From assembly GCA_946965045.2 (NCBI GenBank), contig OX337232.1:2728001-2792000 (forward strand): DNA of 64,000 bases, read 5' to 3'. The stretch comes from Epithemia pelagica (taxonomy: Eukaryota > Bacillariophyta > Bacillariophyceae > Surirellales > Surirellaceae). Shown here piece by piece: positions 19,525 to 28,491 of the stretch; position 1 is the stretch's first letter, and every line of letters begins with the position of its first letter. Below the pieces are notes generated by a model. That model did not search any database. It worked only from the letters and a program-made list of their open reading frames with translations, and was not told the DNA's origin. The position numbers and the translations under genes are program-made.

Positions 19525-21075
19525 TCAGCGGCGCTCTTCCTGTTTGGCTTTGTTGGGACGTCGTCCGACACGTTTGGGAATTTCCAGAAAGCCCATGGTT
19601 TGGTTGTAATTCAATTCGGACTGGATGAAATCCCAATCCATGTACTGGGTGCACTCTTGCAACAATGGATGGTCCCGAGTCAAGTTGACAATCATGCGTG
19701 GATTCTTGGTTTTGGCGGCGGGAAACTGGTACTGCTGGAGCAACACGTCGTTCCAAAAGACTTGATTGGAGACCCAAGTACTACCCCATCGAGGGTGGGG
19801 TGTCGAGGTATCACTGGGAAACAACCCCATGACTTGCGAGGCTGGATAGAGTTTCGCAATGGCAATCTCAAAATGTTCGACAATGCATCGTTTCTTTTTA
19901 ATTTTGGATTGAAGGTGAGGACAAAAATAGTCATGGTCTGGGGGCAACCTGCAGGCATAGTCACGATACCGTTGCATACCGGATGCACTAAACCCTCGCA
20001 ACACACTTTCGACCCAATCGTAGTCTGGGTTGTCTTTTGGGTTGGACCGGTCACTCGGTTCTTTGTCTGTGGATGACTCATTTTTGGCAAGGTGATAATT
20101 GAGCGACGTGAGTGACAAATTTCGAGCCACCAGCTCGTCCAAAATGGCTGCAAAATGCCGAAGCGCAAAAATAGAATCATTGCTCAAGACAAAGGTATCT
20201 TGGGAATGATCACTGCTATTGTAGAATGGAGGAAGAATTTCGTCCAATGCATCACACCACAATCCGACATCGTACCGATCATTTACCTTGGCCAAGACGG
20301 ATACATTTGCAATCTTGTTATTGCTGTCGACGGGTAGTGTTGAGGAATGTTGGTTGATTCGAGTTGGTTCTTCTTCTTTTACAACTCCTGCTCGTCGTCG
20401 ATCAAAGTGTGGAATTGTCGCTCGTGCCTTGTCGACAATTTGTGTGGTAACGTCGTATGCCCACGTGGGCGTAACCACCACAATGGAATCGTACTTGAGT
20501 GGATCGACAAAGCATTCCAATTGAGTCCACAAGGCTGTCGCATACCGAGGACCACGCGGTGCCGCCGCCAAGACAAGGGTGGATCTTGGACGAGATGGAT
20601 CCTGCGCTGCTGGAGAGGAGGTGCCATCCGTCCTTGCTGTTGGTGTTTTTGCTGCTGCTTGATTGGGTGGTTCTGGCGGGATGCGCCAAGAAGAAGCAAG
20701 GATGCTGTTCAACGGTGAACCTTGGCTGTGTTTGGTCCTGTAGCCATGTCTCCATACAATGGAAAACTGCAGTGTTCCAATGGCATAAACCAACAGGACT
20801 CCGACAAGGAACACAGAGGGAGAAATACCACACAACACTGGATGATCCCCTGCACGACGTTTGTTGCGACCCACGAATAGCGATGCTTCGCCCTTATACC
20901 GAGACGTGTGCTTCCAGTACCATGCTGCCGATTTTGTTGTGGGAACGATCCGTTGGTGGCGACGGTCTTGTTGCTTCCCATTCGCAAGAAGATTGCGATT
21001 CTTTGAGCCATGGGTTGCTGCTTCCTTGAAGCCAGGGAGACGAGCGCCGCATTGGGAGTGTTGCATGTTTGCCAT
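19525..21075 (-). CDS. Type II membrane protein, RgpF-like glycan-synthesis family (copy 1)
   Basis: 516 residues from ATG 21075. A basic cytosolic N terminus of about 85 residues precedes one hydrophobic segment (VFLVGVLLVYAIGTLQFSIV), giving Golgi-type II topology. The lumenal domain contains STLVLAAAPRG, a YDSIVVVTP strand, DRYDVGLWCDAL and DTFVLSNDSIFALRHF. The last two resemble the conserved blocks of rhamnan-synthesis F (RgpF)-like glycosyltransferases. A long variable insertion lies between. The C-terminal Cys-rich part (DYACRLPPDHDYFCP) would suit secretory disulfides. The sugar specificity cannot be told. The assignment rests on motif resemblance only. Confidence 0.55.
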   Translation of the reverse strand: MANMQHSQCGARLPGFKEAATHGSKNRNLLANGKQQDRRHQRIVPTTKSAAWYWKHTSRYKGEASLFVGRNKRRAGDHPVLCGISPSVFLVGVLLVYAIGTLQFSIVWRHGYRTKHSQGSPLNSILASSWRIPPEPPNQAAAKTPTARTDGTSSPAAQDPSRPRSTLVLAAAPRGPRYATALWTQLECFVDPLKYDSIVVVTPTWAYDVTTQIVDKARATIPHFDRRRAGVVKEEEPTRINQHSSTLPVDSNNKIANVSVLAKVNDRYDVGLWCDALDEILPPFYNSSDHSQDTFVLSNDSIFALRHFAAILDELVARNLSLTSLNYHLAKNESSTDKEPSDRSNPKDNPDYDWVESVLRGFSASGMQRYRDYACRLPPDHDYFCPHLQSKIKKKRCIVEHFEIAIAKLYPASQVMGLFPSDTSTPHPRWGSTWVSNQVFWNDVLLQQYQFPAAKTKNPRMIVNLTRDHPLLQECTQYMDWDFIQSELNYNQTMGFLEIPKRVGRRPNKAKQEERR

Positions 21076-21202
21076 CCATCGGCATCATTGTGTCACCCAG
21101 TGTTCATCACGTGTGTGGGCCGTTCAAACCGATGTGACGCCATGCTCTCCGTGGGCGCGCGTGCGAGCACCTCTATGCGGTACGCATGCGCTCTAGCTAT
21201 GT

Positions 21203-21217
21203 AGAGGCTCGAGAGCT
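21203..21217. other. Breakpoint junction of duplication copy 1
   Basis: Identity between the two copies ends at 21202 (copy 1) and 26469 (copy 2). From here the sequences are unrelated. Confidence 0.8.
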
Positions 21218-22057
21218 ATGCATAATACGAATCCTACGTCCTACTCCTACCAACCCGAAGATCAAGCGGCAGTGCATGCCGTGTTTGAACGGGCCATGTC
21301 CAGTTTGTATTCCCGCGCTGTGTGGAATACCCTTGTGTCACCTCTCATTCTGGGTGGAATGCTGACCGTGGCCGCCCTCGTGCATTCCAGTGTCACGTGG
21401 TTGTATTCTGGGGGACCTTTTCTCGTGCGGCCTGCCGTACGGTCGTTGTTGGTGGTGGCCACGGATCGACGGGACCATGACAAAACGACTACCAAGCACC
21501 ATTTGTTGATGCCATGGTGGATCCCCTGGACGGCCTCATGCCTGTCCTTGGGCCTGTTGGTGAACGCCGGTCGATCGGCAATTTATACCGTATTTGGTCG
21601 GTTTATTCAATCGGCGATTCACTCCGATTTGCCCAACATTCCAGCCGTGTATAATTTGGAGTCATCGGACGACGACGACGACGACACGACGATTGGTCTG
21701 AAACACTTGATTCACATCATTCTGAAAATCTTTGTCAATGGCGTACGAAAAGGCACAATCGTCTTGAAATATTACAAGCGTCCTTTCAAGGTTACAGTTC
21801 TGGAGAAAAAAAGAATCAGCCGCGAATACTCCCAAAAGAATGATTCACCGGTGAGTGGTTCGACTGTCCCACTGCCCAGGAAGTTTGAGATGCTTAATGT
21901 CATCAATAGGACTTGCTTCAATCCAAGTTCTATTCGTGCTTGGTCGCCCCACTCTCCCGACCAGGTTGCGCGAGCCTCTTGCCTGGGAGTCTCGTTGGCG
22001 GCGCATCGCCCTCGTCAGAGTCGCCTTGGTCTGTATTACCTTATCTTAGTCCAGTGA
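21218..22057 (+). pseudogene. Truncated GNAT-like membrane acetyltransferase fragment (tentative)
   Basis: 279 codons from ATG 21218. The N-terminal ~145 residues (YQPEDQAAVHAVFERAM, two hydrophobic stretches, then HSDLPNIPAVYN) resemble the start of membrane-bound NAT8-like N-acetyltransferases, which combine a GNAT fold with an N-terminal hydrophobic segment. The acetyl-CoA-binding core expected next is absent. After an Asp run (SSDDDDDDTT) the sequence becomes unrelated and basic, then ends just before a telomere-like GGGTTA repeat. I read it as a 3'-truncated gene fused to other sequence. The family call is weak. Confidence 0.35.
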
Positions 22058-22070
22058 GGGTTAGGGTTAG
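22057..22070. repeat. Short interstitial telomere-like repeat
   Basis: AGGGTTAGGGTTAG is just over two units of TTAGGG, the common stramenopile telomere repeat. It lies between the truncated ORF ending at 22057 and the minus-strand gene ending at 22091. Confidence 0.5.
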
Positions 22071-22090
22071 CCCTTGCACTTCTGTTGTTG

Positions 22091-23173
22091 TCATTCATCA
22101 TCACTGTCTTCTGGCAACAATGAGCAGGCAGGCATCAGCTTCGTCCCTGCAAAAGACGAGAAATTTATAGCTCCTTTGAGTGAGAGTAAGAAGGGGTCAG
22201 GGAGGCAGGACTCTTCAAAGTTAAAAGTTCCCTTCGCAACTCGTATGGTACGGAAATCGATGTCAGGTTTTAACACCGGGATGGATATTGTAGGACTCAA
22301 AGACTGACGAAGATGTTGAACAAGGCGCTTCCACGCCAACACTGAGCGGTCAGTCGTATTTTCAGCGGTGAAGTTGAATTCTTCCAGCACGTCGTTGTCC
22401 GTATCTAGAAGAGATTCTGCAATGTCCTTCACGAACACAGCCAATGTTGCAATGGCAGTTCGAATGTCCGTTTCAGAGCAGGTCTCCCGGGCGTTACGAA
22501 GCACTTCCGAAGCTGCTGCATTGCCCGAATCACCGCACGGAAGCACAAGTGCGCTGTAGGGAGTGACGCCATCCCATCCTTTTATTTGCTCCAAGGGCAA
22601 GAGCGGTAAAATGATCAGCGACGGGGGTGTTGAATCAAAGTAGCAATCCTTCTTTTGCAGATACATCTTGTTGTATTTACTGTGCTTGATTCCTGAATCA
22701 TTCAGTCGTCGACTTGGTCCCTTCATTCCGTTCAAAAGCTTTCGACGTTTGTTGAAATCTGCCTCGAAGAGTCCGGTGATGGCTTGAACAATTTGTACGT
22801 AGGCAACATGGCAGAGTTTCGCATTTGACAAAAGGTGTGCCTTCTCTGTCTGGATGTTGTACAAAAAATCGACACGGGTAGTCTGCTGTGCTGTATTGGT
22901 TTTATCCGACTTGTCCGTACTAGCCTCGGGTAGTTGATTCAATTTGGCCTTGCTGGCCGTATTCGGATAAATTCGCTGCCCTTCCTCTAAGCTTCGACGA
23001 ATATTAAGAAACGAGGATGCCGTTAGAGGGGTTGATTGCTGGACATTAATTACCTGTTCGAAACCGGCAAAAAACACGCCCTCATCCCGGTCATTTCTCT
23101 CGTCTGTGGACAAGGTCTGCATGAAAAGCGTGTTGGCTCGAAGGACCGCGTCTCTATGCGCAAATACCGACAT
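22091..23173 (-). CDS. Hypothetical protein of 360 residues
   Basis: The first in-frame ATG is at 23173; a TTG three codons upstream extends the open frame. No signal peptide, membrane segment or catalytic motif is seen. The middle has a helical stretch (KAHLLSNAKLCHVAYVQIVQAITGLFEADFNKRRKLL), here noted by its first residues near 117-140. The latter half is mixed alpha/beta with an acidic C terminus (EDSDDE). It lies alone between the two copies of the segmental duplication. I do not recognise the family. Confidence 0.5.
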   Translation of the reverse strand: MSVFAHRDAVLRANTLFMQTLSTDERNDRDEGVFFAGFEQVINVQQSTPLTASSFLNIRRSLEEGQRIYPNTASKAKLNQLPEASTDKSDKTNTAQQTTRVDFLYNIQTEKAHLLSNAKLCHVAYVQIVQAITGLFEADFNKRRKLLNGMKGPSRRLNDSGIKHSKYNKMYLQKKDCYFDSTPPSLIILPLLPLEQIKGWDGVTPYSALVLPCGDSGNAAASEVLRNARETCSETDIRTAIATLAVFVKDIAESLLDTDNDVLEEFNFTAENTTDRSVLAWKRLVQHLRQSLSPTISIPVLKPDIDFRTIRVAKGTFNFEESCLPDPFLLSLKGAINFSSFAGTKLMPACSLLPEDSDDE

Positions 23174-23406
23174 TACAGCCAAGTTACTCGAGATGGACAG
23201 TTCGTAGTCGCAAAGTGCAAACGATACGAGGAGGATTGTTGATGATGACCAACGAAGATGATGATAATGATGATGGGCGAAAACCGAAAACGATCACCGA
23301 ACAAAAACAACGCAACGACAGTGCCTTCCCCCATAGAAAATAGCACGGTGTAAAAATTGTGATCTTTAGGCCGTTCCTTGTTACCCTGCAAAACAAAAGT
23401 TGGAGC

Positions 23407-23442
23407 GTGACACGTCACAAAAAAACCGGAGAAATGACGTCA
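23407..23442. promoter_or_regulatory. CRE-like palindromes upstream of DUF1415 gene, copy 2
   Basis: The same two motifs as in copy 1: GTGACACGTCAC (23407-23418) and TGACGTCA (23435-23442). They are fully conserved between the copies. Confidence 0.4.
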
Positions 23443-23513
23443 AATCCGGGTTCATCGACGTTTCAGCTCATGAGGGTGCAAAAGTGTATATCCAACGAGA
23501 GTTTAGATTTTGG

Positions 23514-24698
23514 ATGCCAACCATGTTGCGGTTGGCAACCATCGCGGCCACTCTCGTACTGGCCATTTGGTTGTTGTCACGGGCGACGGCAGCAGCCTTT
23601 GTAGGTCATTCCGGTTCTTCCCTTGTCTCGACATTCTGGACTAACAAAACGTACAGACTTCCACCTTCCACTGGTCCCCGTTCGTTGTTGAGGCATGGGA
23701 TGAGACTCCAATCCGGATTAACAAATGAAGAAGGAGAAGAAAACACCGCAGTCTACGAGGACAGTGGCTCTTTTAAGGGCATGACTGGCAAGGATGGCGG
23801 GATTCAAGAGTTGTGGAGCGGCTTGGTCGAGACCTACGACGGTGTATCATTCGAACGCAAAACAAGTACTAGACAAATACAAGCTCATGTTCGGCAATGG
23901 CTCGATGAAATTGTCATTGGCCTCAATCTTTGCCCTTTTGCGGAAAGGGCTGTCCACGGCTTTGTTCCGGGTGGTGAGACAGAGAAAGACAACACCTCTT
24001 CTCTGTACGAAACAATCCACCCACCGTCCTCCTCAAATCAGAGTAGCAACAATGGATTGGGTGAAAGCGGACGACCCCTGTTGACAATTCCAGTCATTCG
24101 TGGCAAGAACGAAACTTTGATTTTACAATGGATGGGCGTCGAATTGTTACGACGCGCCGAGCAGTCGGGGACCACGCTCGTGGTGTGTCCCGACTGTCAT
24201 GTCGACCACTTTGAAGAATTCATGGAAGTGGTCCATCGTGCCGATGCGTTGATTGAGGAATTGGACTTGGAGGGACAGGTGCAAATTGCACCCTTTCATC
24301 CCCTCTTTCGATTCCATGGATCCTCTCCCGAAACGACGAAGGTGGATGATTGGACCAATCGATCTCCCTACCCCATGTTTCATATTTTGAGGGAAGATGA
24401 AGTTGAAACTGCCGTAGAACGATTGCAAGGCGATGCAGGTCGTGTCTGGAAACGCAATGTCAATTTGTTGCATGCCATTCACGAGGCATTGGGAACCTCT
24501 GGACTCGAACGACTGTTTAACGTGTCGTCATTTTCACCCAACACAACGGCCACCTTGTCGAATGAGCCTCACCAGCTAGTGGATCGGATGACAGCCACAG
24601 AACGGACAACCGTGCAAAGTCTGCTGCGAAAGCATCGGCTTTCCATGGGATCAGCAGCAAGTAGCAAGAAAATGGACAACCAGGAGGCTTTTGATTGA
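23514..24698 (+). CDS. DUF1415-family protein, probably plastid-targeted (copy 2)
   Basis: 394 residues from ATG 23514, in register with copy 1. The frame is open upstream to 23400 because of a 2-bp indel, but the upstream codons are not shared with copy 1, so the conserved ATG is preferred. It differs from copy 1 at about three residues (TAAAF instead of TSAAF, STGP instead of SAGP, TTKVDD instead of TTQVDD). All DUF1415 motifs are kept (IGLNLCPFA, APFHPLFRF, NRSPYP). The cleavage context AAAFVG is retained, so plastid targeting is expected for both copies. Confidence 0.85.
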   Translation: MPTMLRLATIAATLVLAIWLLSRATAAAFVGHSGSSLVSTFWTNKTYRLPPSTGPRSLLRHGMRLQSGLTNEEGEENTAVYEDSGSFKGMTGKDGGIQELWSGLVETYDGVSFERKTSTRQIQAHVRQWLDEIVIGLNLCPFAERAVHGFVPGGETEKDNTSSLYETIHPPSSSNQSSNNGLGESGRPLLTIPVIRGKNETLILQWMGVELLRRAEQSGTTLVVCPDCHVDHFEEFMEVVHRADALIEELDLEGQVQIAPFHPLFRFHGSSPETTKVDDWTNRSPYPMFHILREDEVETAVERLQGDAGRVWKRNVNLLHAIHEALGTSGLERLFNVSSFSPNTTATLSNEPHQLVDRMTATERTTVQSLLRKHRLSMGSAASSKKMDNQEAFD

Positions 24699-24791
24699 AC
24701 CATTCGATTTGGTTGTTTCCAAGAAGAGTGTCGTATGTTGCCACTCTGGAAAGGCATTTTTTCTCTACTTGTTCATGTCGCTGTCTGACTC

Positions 24792-26342
24792 TCAGCGGCG
24801 CTCTTCCTGTTTGGCTTTGTTGGGACGTCGTCCGACACGTTTGGGAATTTCCAGAAAGCCCATGGTTTGGTTGTAATTCAATTCGGACTGGATGAAATCC
24901 CAATCCATGTACTGGGTGCACTCTTGCAACAATGGATGGTCCCGAGTCAAGTTGACAATCATGCGTGGATTCTTGGTTTTGGCGGCGGGAAACTGGTACT
25001 GCTGGAGCAACACGTCGTTCCAAAAGACTTGATTGGAGACCCAAGTACTACCCCATCGAGGGTGGGGTGTCGAGGTATCACTGGGAAACAACCCCATGAC
25101 TTGCGAGGCTGGATAGAGTTTCGCAATGGCAATCTCAAAATGTTCGACAATGCATCGTTTCTTTTTAATTTTGGATTGAAGGTGAGGACAAAAATAGTCA
25201 TGGTCTGGGGGCAACCTGCAGGCATAGTCACGATACCGTTGCATACCGGATGCACTAAACCCTCGCAACACACTTTCGACCCAATCGTAGTCTGGGTTGT
25301 CTTTTGGGTTGGACCGGTCACTCGGTTCTTTGTCTGTGGATGACTCATTTTTGGCAAGGTGATAATTGAGCGACGTGAGTGACAAATTTCGAGCCACCAG
25401 CTCGTCCAAAATGGCTGCAAAATGCCGAAGAGCAAAAATAGAATCATTGCTCAAGACAAAGGTATCTTGGGAATGATCACTGCTATTGTAGAATGGAGGA
25501 AGAATTTCGTCCAATGCATCACACCACAATCCGACATCGTACCGATCATTTACCTTGGCCAAGACGGATACATTTGCAATCTTGTTATTGCTGTCGACGG
25601 GTAGTGTTGAGGAATGTTGGTTGATTCGAGTTGTTTCTTCTTCTTTTACAACTCCTGCTCGTCGTCGATCAAAGTGTGGAATTGTCGCTCGTGCCTTGTC
25701 GACAATTTGTGTGGTTACGTCGTATGCCCACGTGGGCGTAACCACCACAATGGAATCGTACTTGAGTGGATCGACAAAGCATTCCAATTGAGTCCACAAG
25801 GCTGTCGCATACCGAGGACCACGCGGTGCCGCCGCCAAGACAAGGGTGGATCTTGGACGAGATGGATCCTGCGCTGCTGGAGAGGAGGTGCCATCCGTCC
25901 TTGCTGTTGGTGTTTTTGCTGCTGCTTGATTGGGTGGTTCTGGCGGGATGCGCCAAGAAGAAGCAAGGATGCTGTGCAACGGTGAACCTTGGCTGTGTTT
26001 GGTCCTGTAGCCATGTCTCCATACAATGGAAAACTGCAGTGTTCCAATGGCATAAACCAACAGGACTCCGACAAGGAACACAGAGGGAGAAATACCACAC
26101 AACACTGGATGATCCCCTGCACGACGTTTGTTGCGACCCACGAATAGCGATGCTTCGCCCTTATACCGAGACGCGTGCTTCCAGTACCATGCTGCCGATT
26201 TTGTTGTGGGAACGATCCGTTGGTGGCGACGGTCTTGTTGCTTCCCATTCGCAAGAAGATTGCGATTCTTTGAGCCATGGGTTGCTGCTTCCTTGAAGCC
26301 AGGGAGACGAGCGCCGCATTGGGAGTGTTGCATGTTTGCCAT
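24792..26342 (-). CDS. Type II membrane protein, RgpF-like glycan-synthesis family (copy 2)
   Basis: 516 residues from ATG 26342, with about three substitutions relative to copy 1 (HASRYK, PLHSI, EETTRI). The same single membrane anchor and the YDVGLWCDAL and LSNDSIFALRHF blocks are present. Both copies are open, so neither is decaying. Upstream on the same strand lies the chimeric ORF ending at 26360, only 17 bp away. Copy 2 has therefore lost the divergent upstream neighbour that copy 1 has at 21218, and may be expressed differently. Confidence 0.55.
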   Translation of the reverse strand: MANMQHSQCGARLPGFKEAATHGSKNRNLLANGKQQDRRHQRIVPTTKSAAWYWKHASRYKGEASLFVGRNKRRAGDHPVLCGISPSVFLVGVLLVYAIGTLQFSIVWRHGYRTKHSQGSPLHSILASSWRIPPEPPNQAAAKTPTARTDGTSSPAAQDPSRPRSTLVLAAAPRGPRYATALWTQLECFVDPLKYDSIVVVTPTWAYDVTTQIVDKARATIPHFDRRRAGVVKEEETTRINQHSSTLPVDSNNKIANVSVLAKVNDRYDVGLWCDALDEILPPFYNSSDHSQDTFVLSNDSIFALRHFAAILDELVARNLSLTSLNYHLAKNESSTDKEPSDRSNPKDNPDYDWVESVLRGFSASGMQRYRDYACRLPPDHDYFCPHLQSKIKKKRCIVEHFEIAIAKLYPASQVMGLFPSDTSTPHPRWGSTWVSNQVFWNDVLLQQYQFPAAKTKNPRMIVNLTRDHPLLQECTQYMDWDFIQSELNYNQTMGFLEIPKRVGRRPNKAKQEERR

Positions 26343-26359
26343 CCATCGGCATCATTGTG

Positions 26360-26761
26360 TCACCCAGTGTTCATCACGTGTGTGGGCCGTTCAAACCGAT
26401 GTGACGCCATGCTCTCCGTGGGCGCGCGTGCGAGCACCTCTATGCGGTACGCATGCGCTCTAGCTATGTTTTCGGACGAGATACGAAATACTATCGGATA
26501 GTCGAGAACTGCCAAAAGGTCTCGCAATTCCACGCCTCGTTGCGGAAGTGTGATCATGGTGGCTGTATCGTGCTCATTCTCACCGTTGACGTCGTTGTTG
26601 TTGTCGCGACGGTGGTGGTTGCGCGGATCTGTAGAGTACATGGCTTGAATGACGGGGATCATGGTAACATTCCACTCCTCTAAGTCCATCACGCTCACTG
26701 GAATGGGATTGTGGTGGGTGGATCCCTGTTGTGGATCGGTGTTCCACAAGTCCGATGCCAT
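26360..26761 (-). pseudogene. Chimeric ORF cut by the duplication breakpoint
   Basis: ATG 26761 opens 133 codons. The first ~97 (MASDLWNTDPQQ… to RISSENIARA) are unique sequence. The remainder, from base 26469 onward, is antisense of the duplicated block and would not be native. It is best read as the 5' part of a gene truncated by arrival of copy 2. The family is unknown; there are no membrane segments. Confidence 0.4.
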
Positions 26762-27297
26762 GGTACTAAGCAAGGATAGCCTTTTTTTTGAAGATCAGTT
26801 TTATCGAGTACCAGTCTGTCGTTGTCTGATGCATTGCTACCAGAATCGACAAACCGGAAGTGGACTTTCGCCATCGTCGTCATGGTCCCAAGCTCATCAA
26901 GAATAGAGAGAAAGAATGGAGCGAGATCCTGTGAAAAGGAATCGTGCGCGATTGCGGAGTCTTGCGGATCATTGTTGTCAGTCGCGCATAGTGGCGGCCG
27001 ACTGCTCGAGGATTTGAGGGTTGAGGGATACGAGTCATGGCGGAAAGTGCTGAAGATGATCGGAGGAGAATGAATAGACAAGTTGGCTTCTTGATGGCGT
27101 TGAAGAGATGGGATCTCATGGAGTGGAGGTAGATTTGGAATGATTCCTAGTTTTTGGGGTGCCAAAGTTTTACCTTTTGCACCCGTACGACCAATGACGG
27201 TATAGTTGTAGGGATGACGCTAATGATTCGTAACTCTACAGCACTCAAGTCGTCCCTACCGTACGAGTTATTCGAACATGAGCTGCCTCATGAATAC
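26762..27297. other. 536-bp stretch without a clear gene
   Basis: It probably contains 5' sequence of the chimeric ORF on the minus strand. Overlapping open frames on both strands show no recognisable motif. Confidence 0.3.
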
Positions 27298-28491
27298 TTA
27301 GTAAGCACCAGTTTTGAGTTCCACATCTGGTTCCAAGCCCATCGCAATACGGTCAAACTGTACCTGACACCAGGCAAAGTTGGCAATTCCTTCCAAAGGA
27401 GCCGTAATGAGCGCCCCGGTAACAGTATTCTCCGCCAACTTCCTGGCCAAGTCGGCCTCAATTGTCGGACGCCCAATACCAATCAAGTGCGTCGCCTTGC
27501 TCTCCAACGCCTCCAACATGGCGTTCCGACTGCGCCATCCACCAGTACACATGACGGGTACCTTGGTCGCTTCGACCAATTTTTGCGAGAACTCTAGAAA
27601 GGACGCTTCCCGCTGTTTCGTTGACTCACGCTCCGGCCCGTCCGTCATAGCCAACTTCTCGTACGTTCCACCCGACACTTCAATCAAGTCGACCGAAGCG
27701 GCCTCCAACATTTTGACAAACTCCATCGCTTCCCCTTCGTCAAAACCTCCACGCTGAAAGTCGGCCGAGTTGATCTTGACACCAATCGGGTAGTCGGACC
27801 CGAGGGCGTCTCGGCACTGACGCATAATCGCGAGCGGCATGCGAGCCCGGTTGTCAAGACTGCCGCCCCACTGGTCCGTCCGTTGGTTGACGAGGGGACT
27901 GAGGAACTGGGAGAGCAAGTATCCATGCGCACAGTGAATCTAAACGCCCTTGAAGCCAGCGTCCTTACAGATTTTGGCGGTGGCCACAAACTGTTGGATA
28001 ATGTCGAGAATCTCACTCTCTTCGAGAGCGCGTGGGGGAGGTCCCCAGGGCAAACCGACGGCAGAAGGAGCGACGGGATTCTCGGAGGAGGTCTGGCGTC
28101 CAGCGTGGCAAATCTGGACCCAGCAGTGAGCGCCGTTCTCCTGGGCGGCACTTGCCCAGAGTTTGAGGCCGTCCAAATCGCGGTCGGTCTCGCAAATGAC
28201 GTTGCCGGGGGCAACGAGGGCGGAGCGGTCGACCATGAAGTTGCCGGTAATGCTGAGTCCGAAACCTCCGTGGGCCCAACTGCGGTACATTTCAATGAGG
28301 GAGCGATTGGGACGACCCTGGGCGTCGGCGCGTTCTTCACCCATGGGAGCCTTCGCGAGGCGGTTTGGGATGACGACTCCACATGGAAGGGTAATGCTCT
28401 CGAGAAACAAGGTCTTTCCCTGCTCCATCGAGTACTTGTCAGTGTCGTCTTTGCCGTAGCGGCTGAGTTTGGCGGCAATATCGGTAGACAT
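27298..28491 (-). pseudogene. NADH:flavin oxidoreductase (Old Yellow Enzyme) with one TAG stop
   Basis: One frame of 397 codons from ATG 28491 is interrupted only by TAG 27940-27942. Family motifs run on both sides of the stop: LPCGVVIPNRLAKAPMGE, GFGLSITGNFMVD, CWVQICHAGRQ, KDAGFKGV [stop] IHCAHGYLLSQFLSP, RTDQWGGSLDNRAR, VKINSADF, VEVSGGTYE-like, MCTGGWRSR and GIGRPTIEADLA. The stop replaces the Glu expected in the GVEIH block and would remove the C-terminal half of the FMN-binding barrel. It is probably a recent nonsense mutation or allele, because no other damage is seen. Upstream GTG codons are ignored as starts. Confidence 0.9.

Larger units (their letters stand above)
18101..21202. repeat. 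Segmental duplication, copy 1
   Basis: This is nearly identical to 23366-26469, at a constant offset of 5265 then 5267 bp after a 2-bp indel just upstream of the first ATG. It carries the DUF1415 gene (plus) and the RgpF-like gene (minus). Predicted proteins differ by about three residues each between copies, so the duplication is recent. Confidence 0.97.
23366..26469. repeat. Segmental duplication, copy 2
   Basis: Direct repeat of 18101-21202. Its left flank (…GTGATC then TTTAGGCC) is ordinary DNA without any transposon terminus, unlike copy 1. Its right flank enters a minus-strand ORF (26360-26761) at 26469. Confidence 0.97.

Noticed and set aside
20499-21029. Plus-strand ORFs opposite the RgpF-like genes (also 25766-26296)
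   Set aside because: They are antisense shadows of the minus-strand gene and are duplicated only because the block is duplicated.
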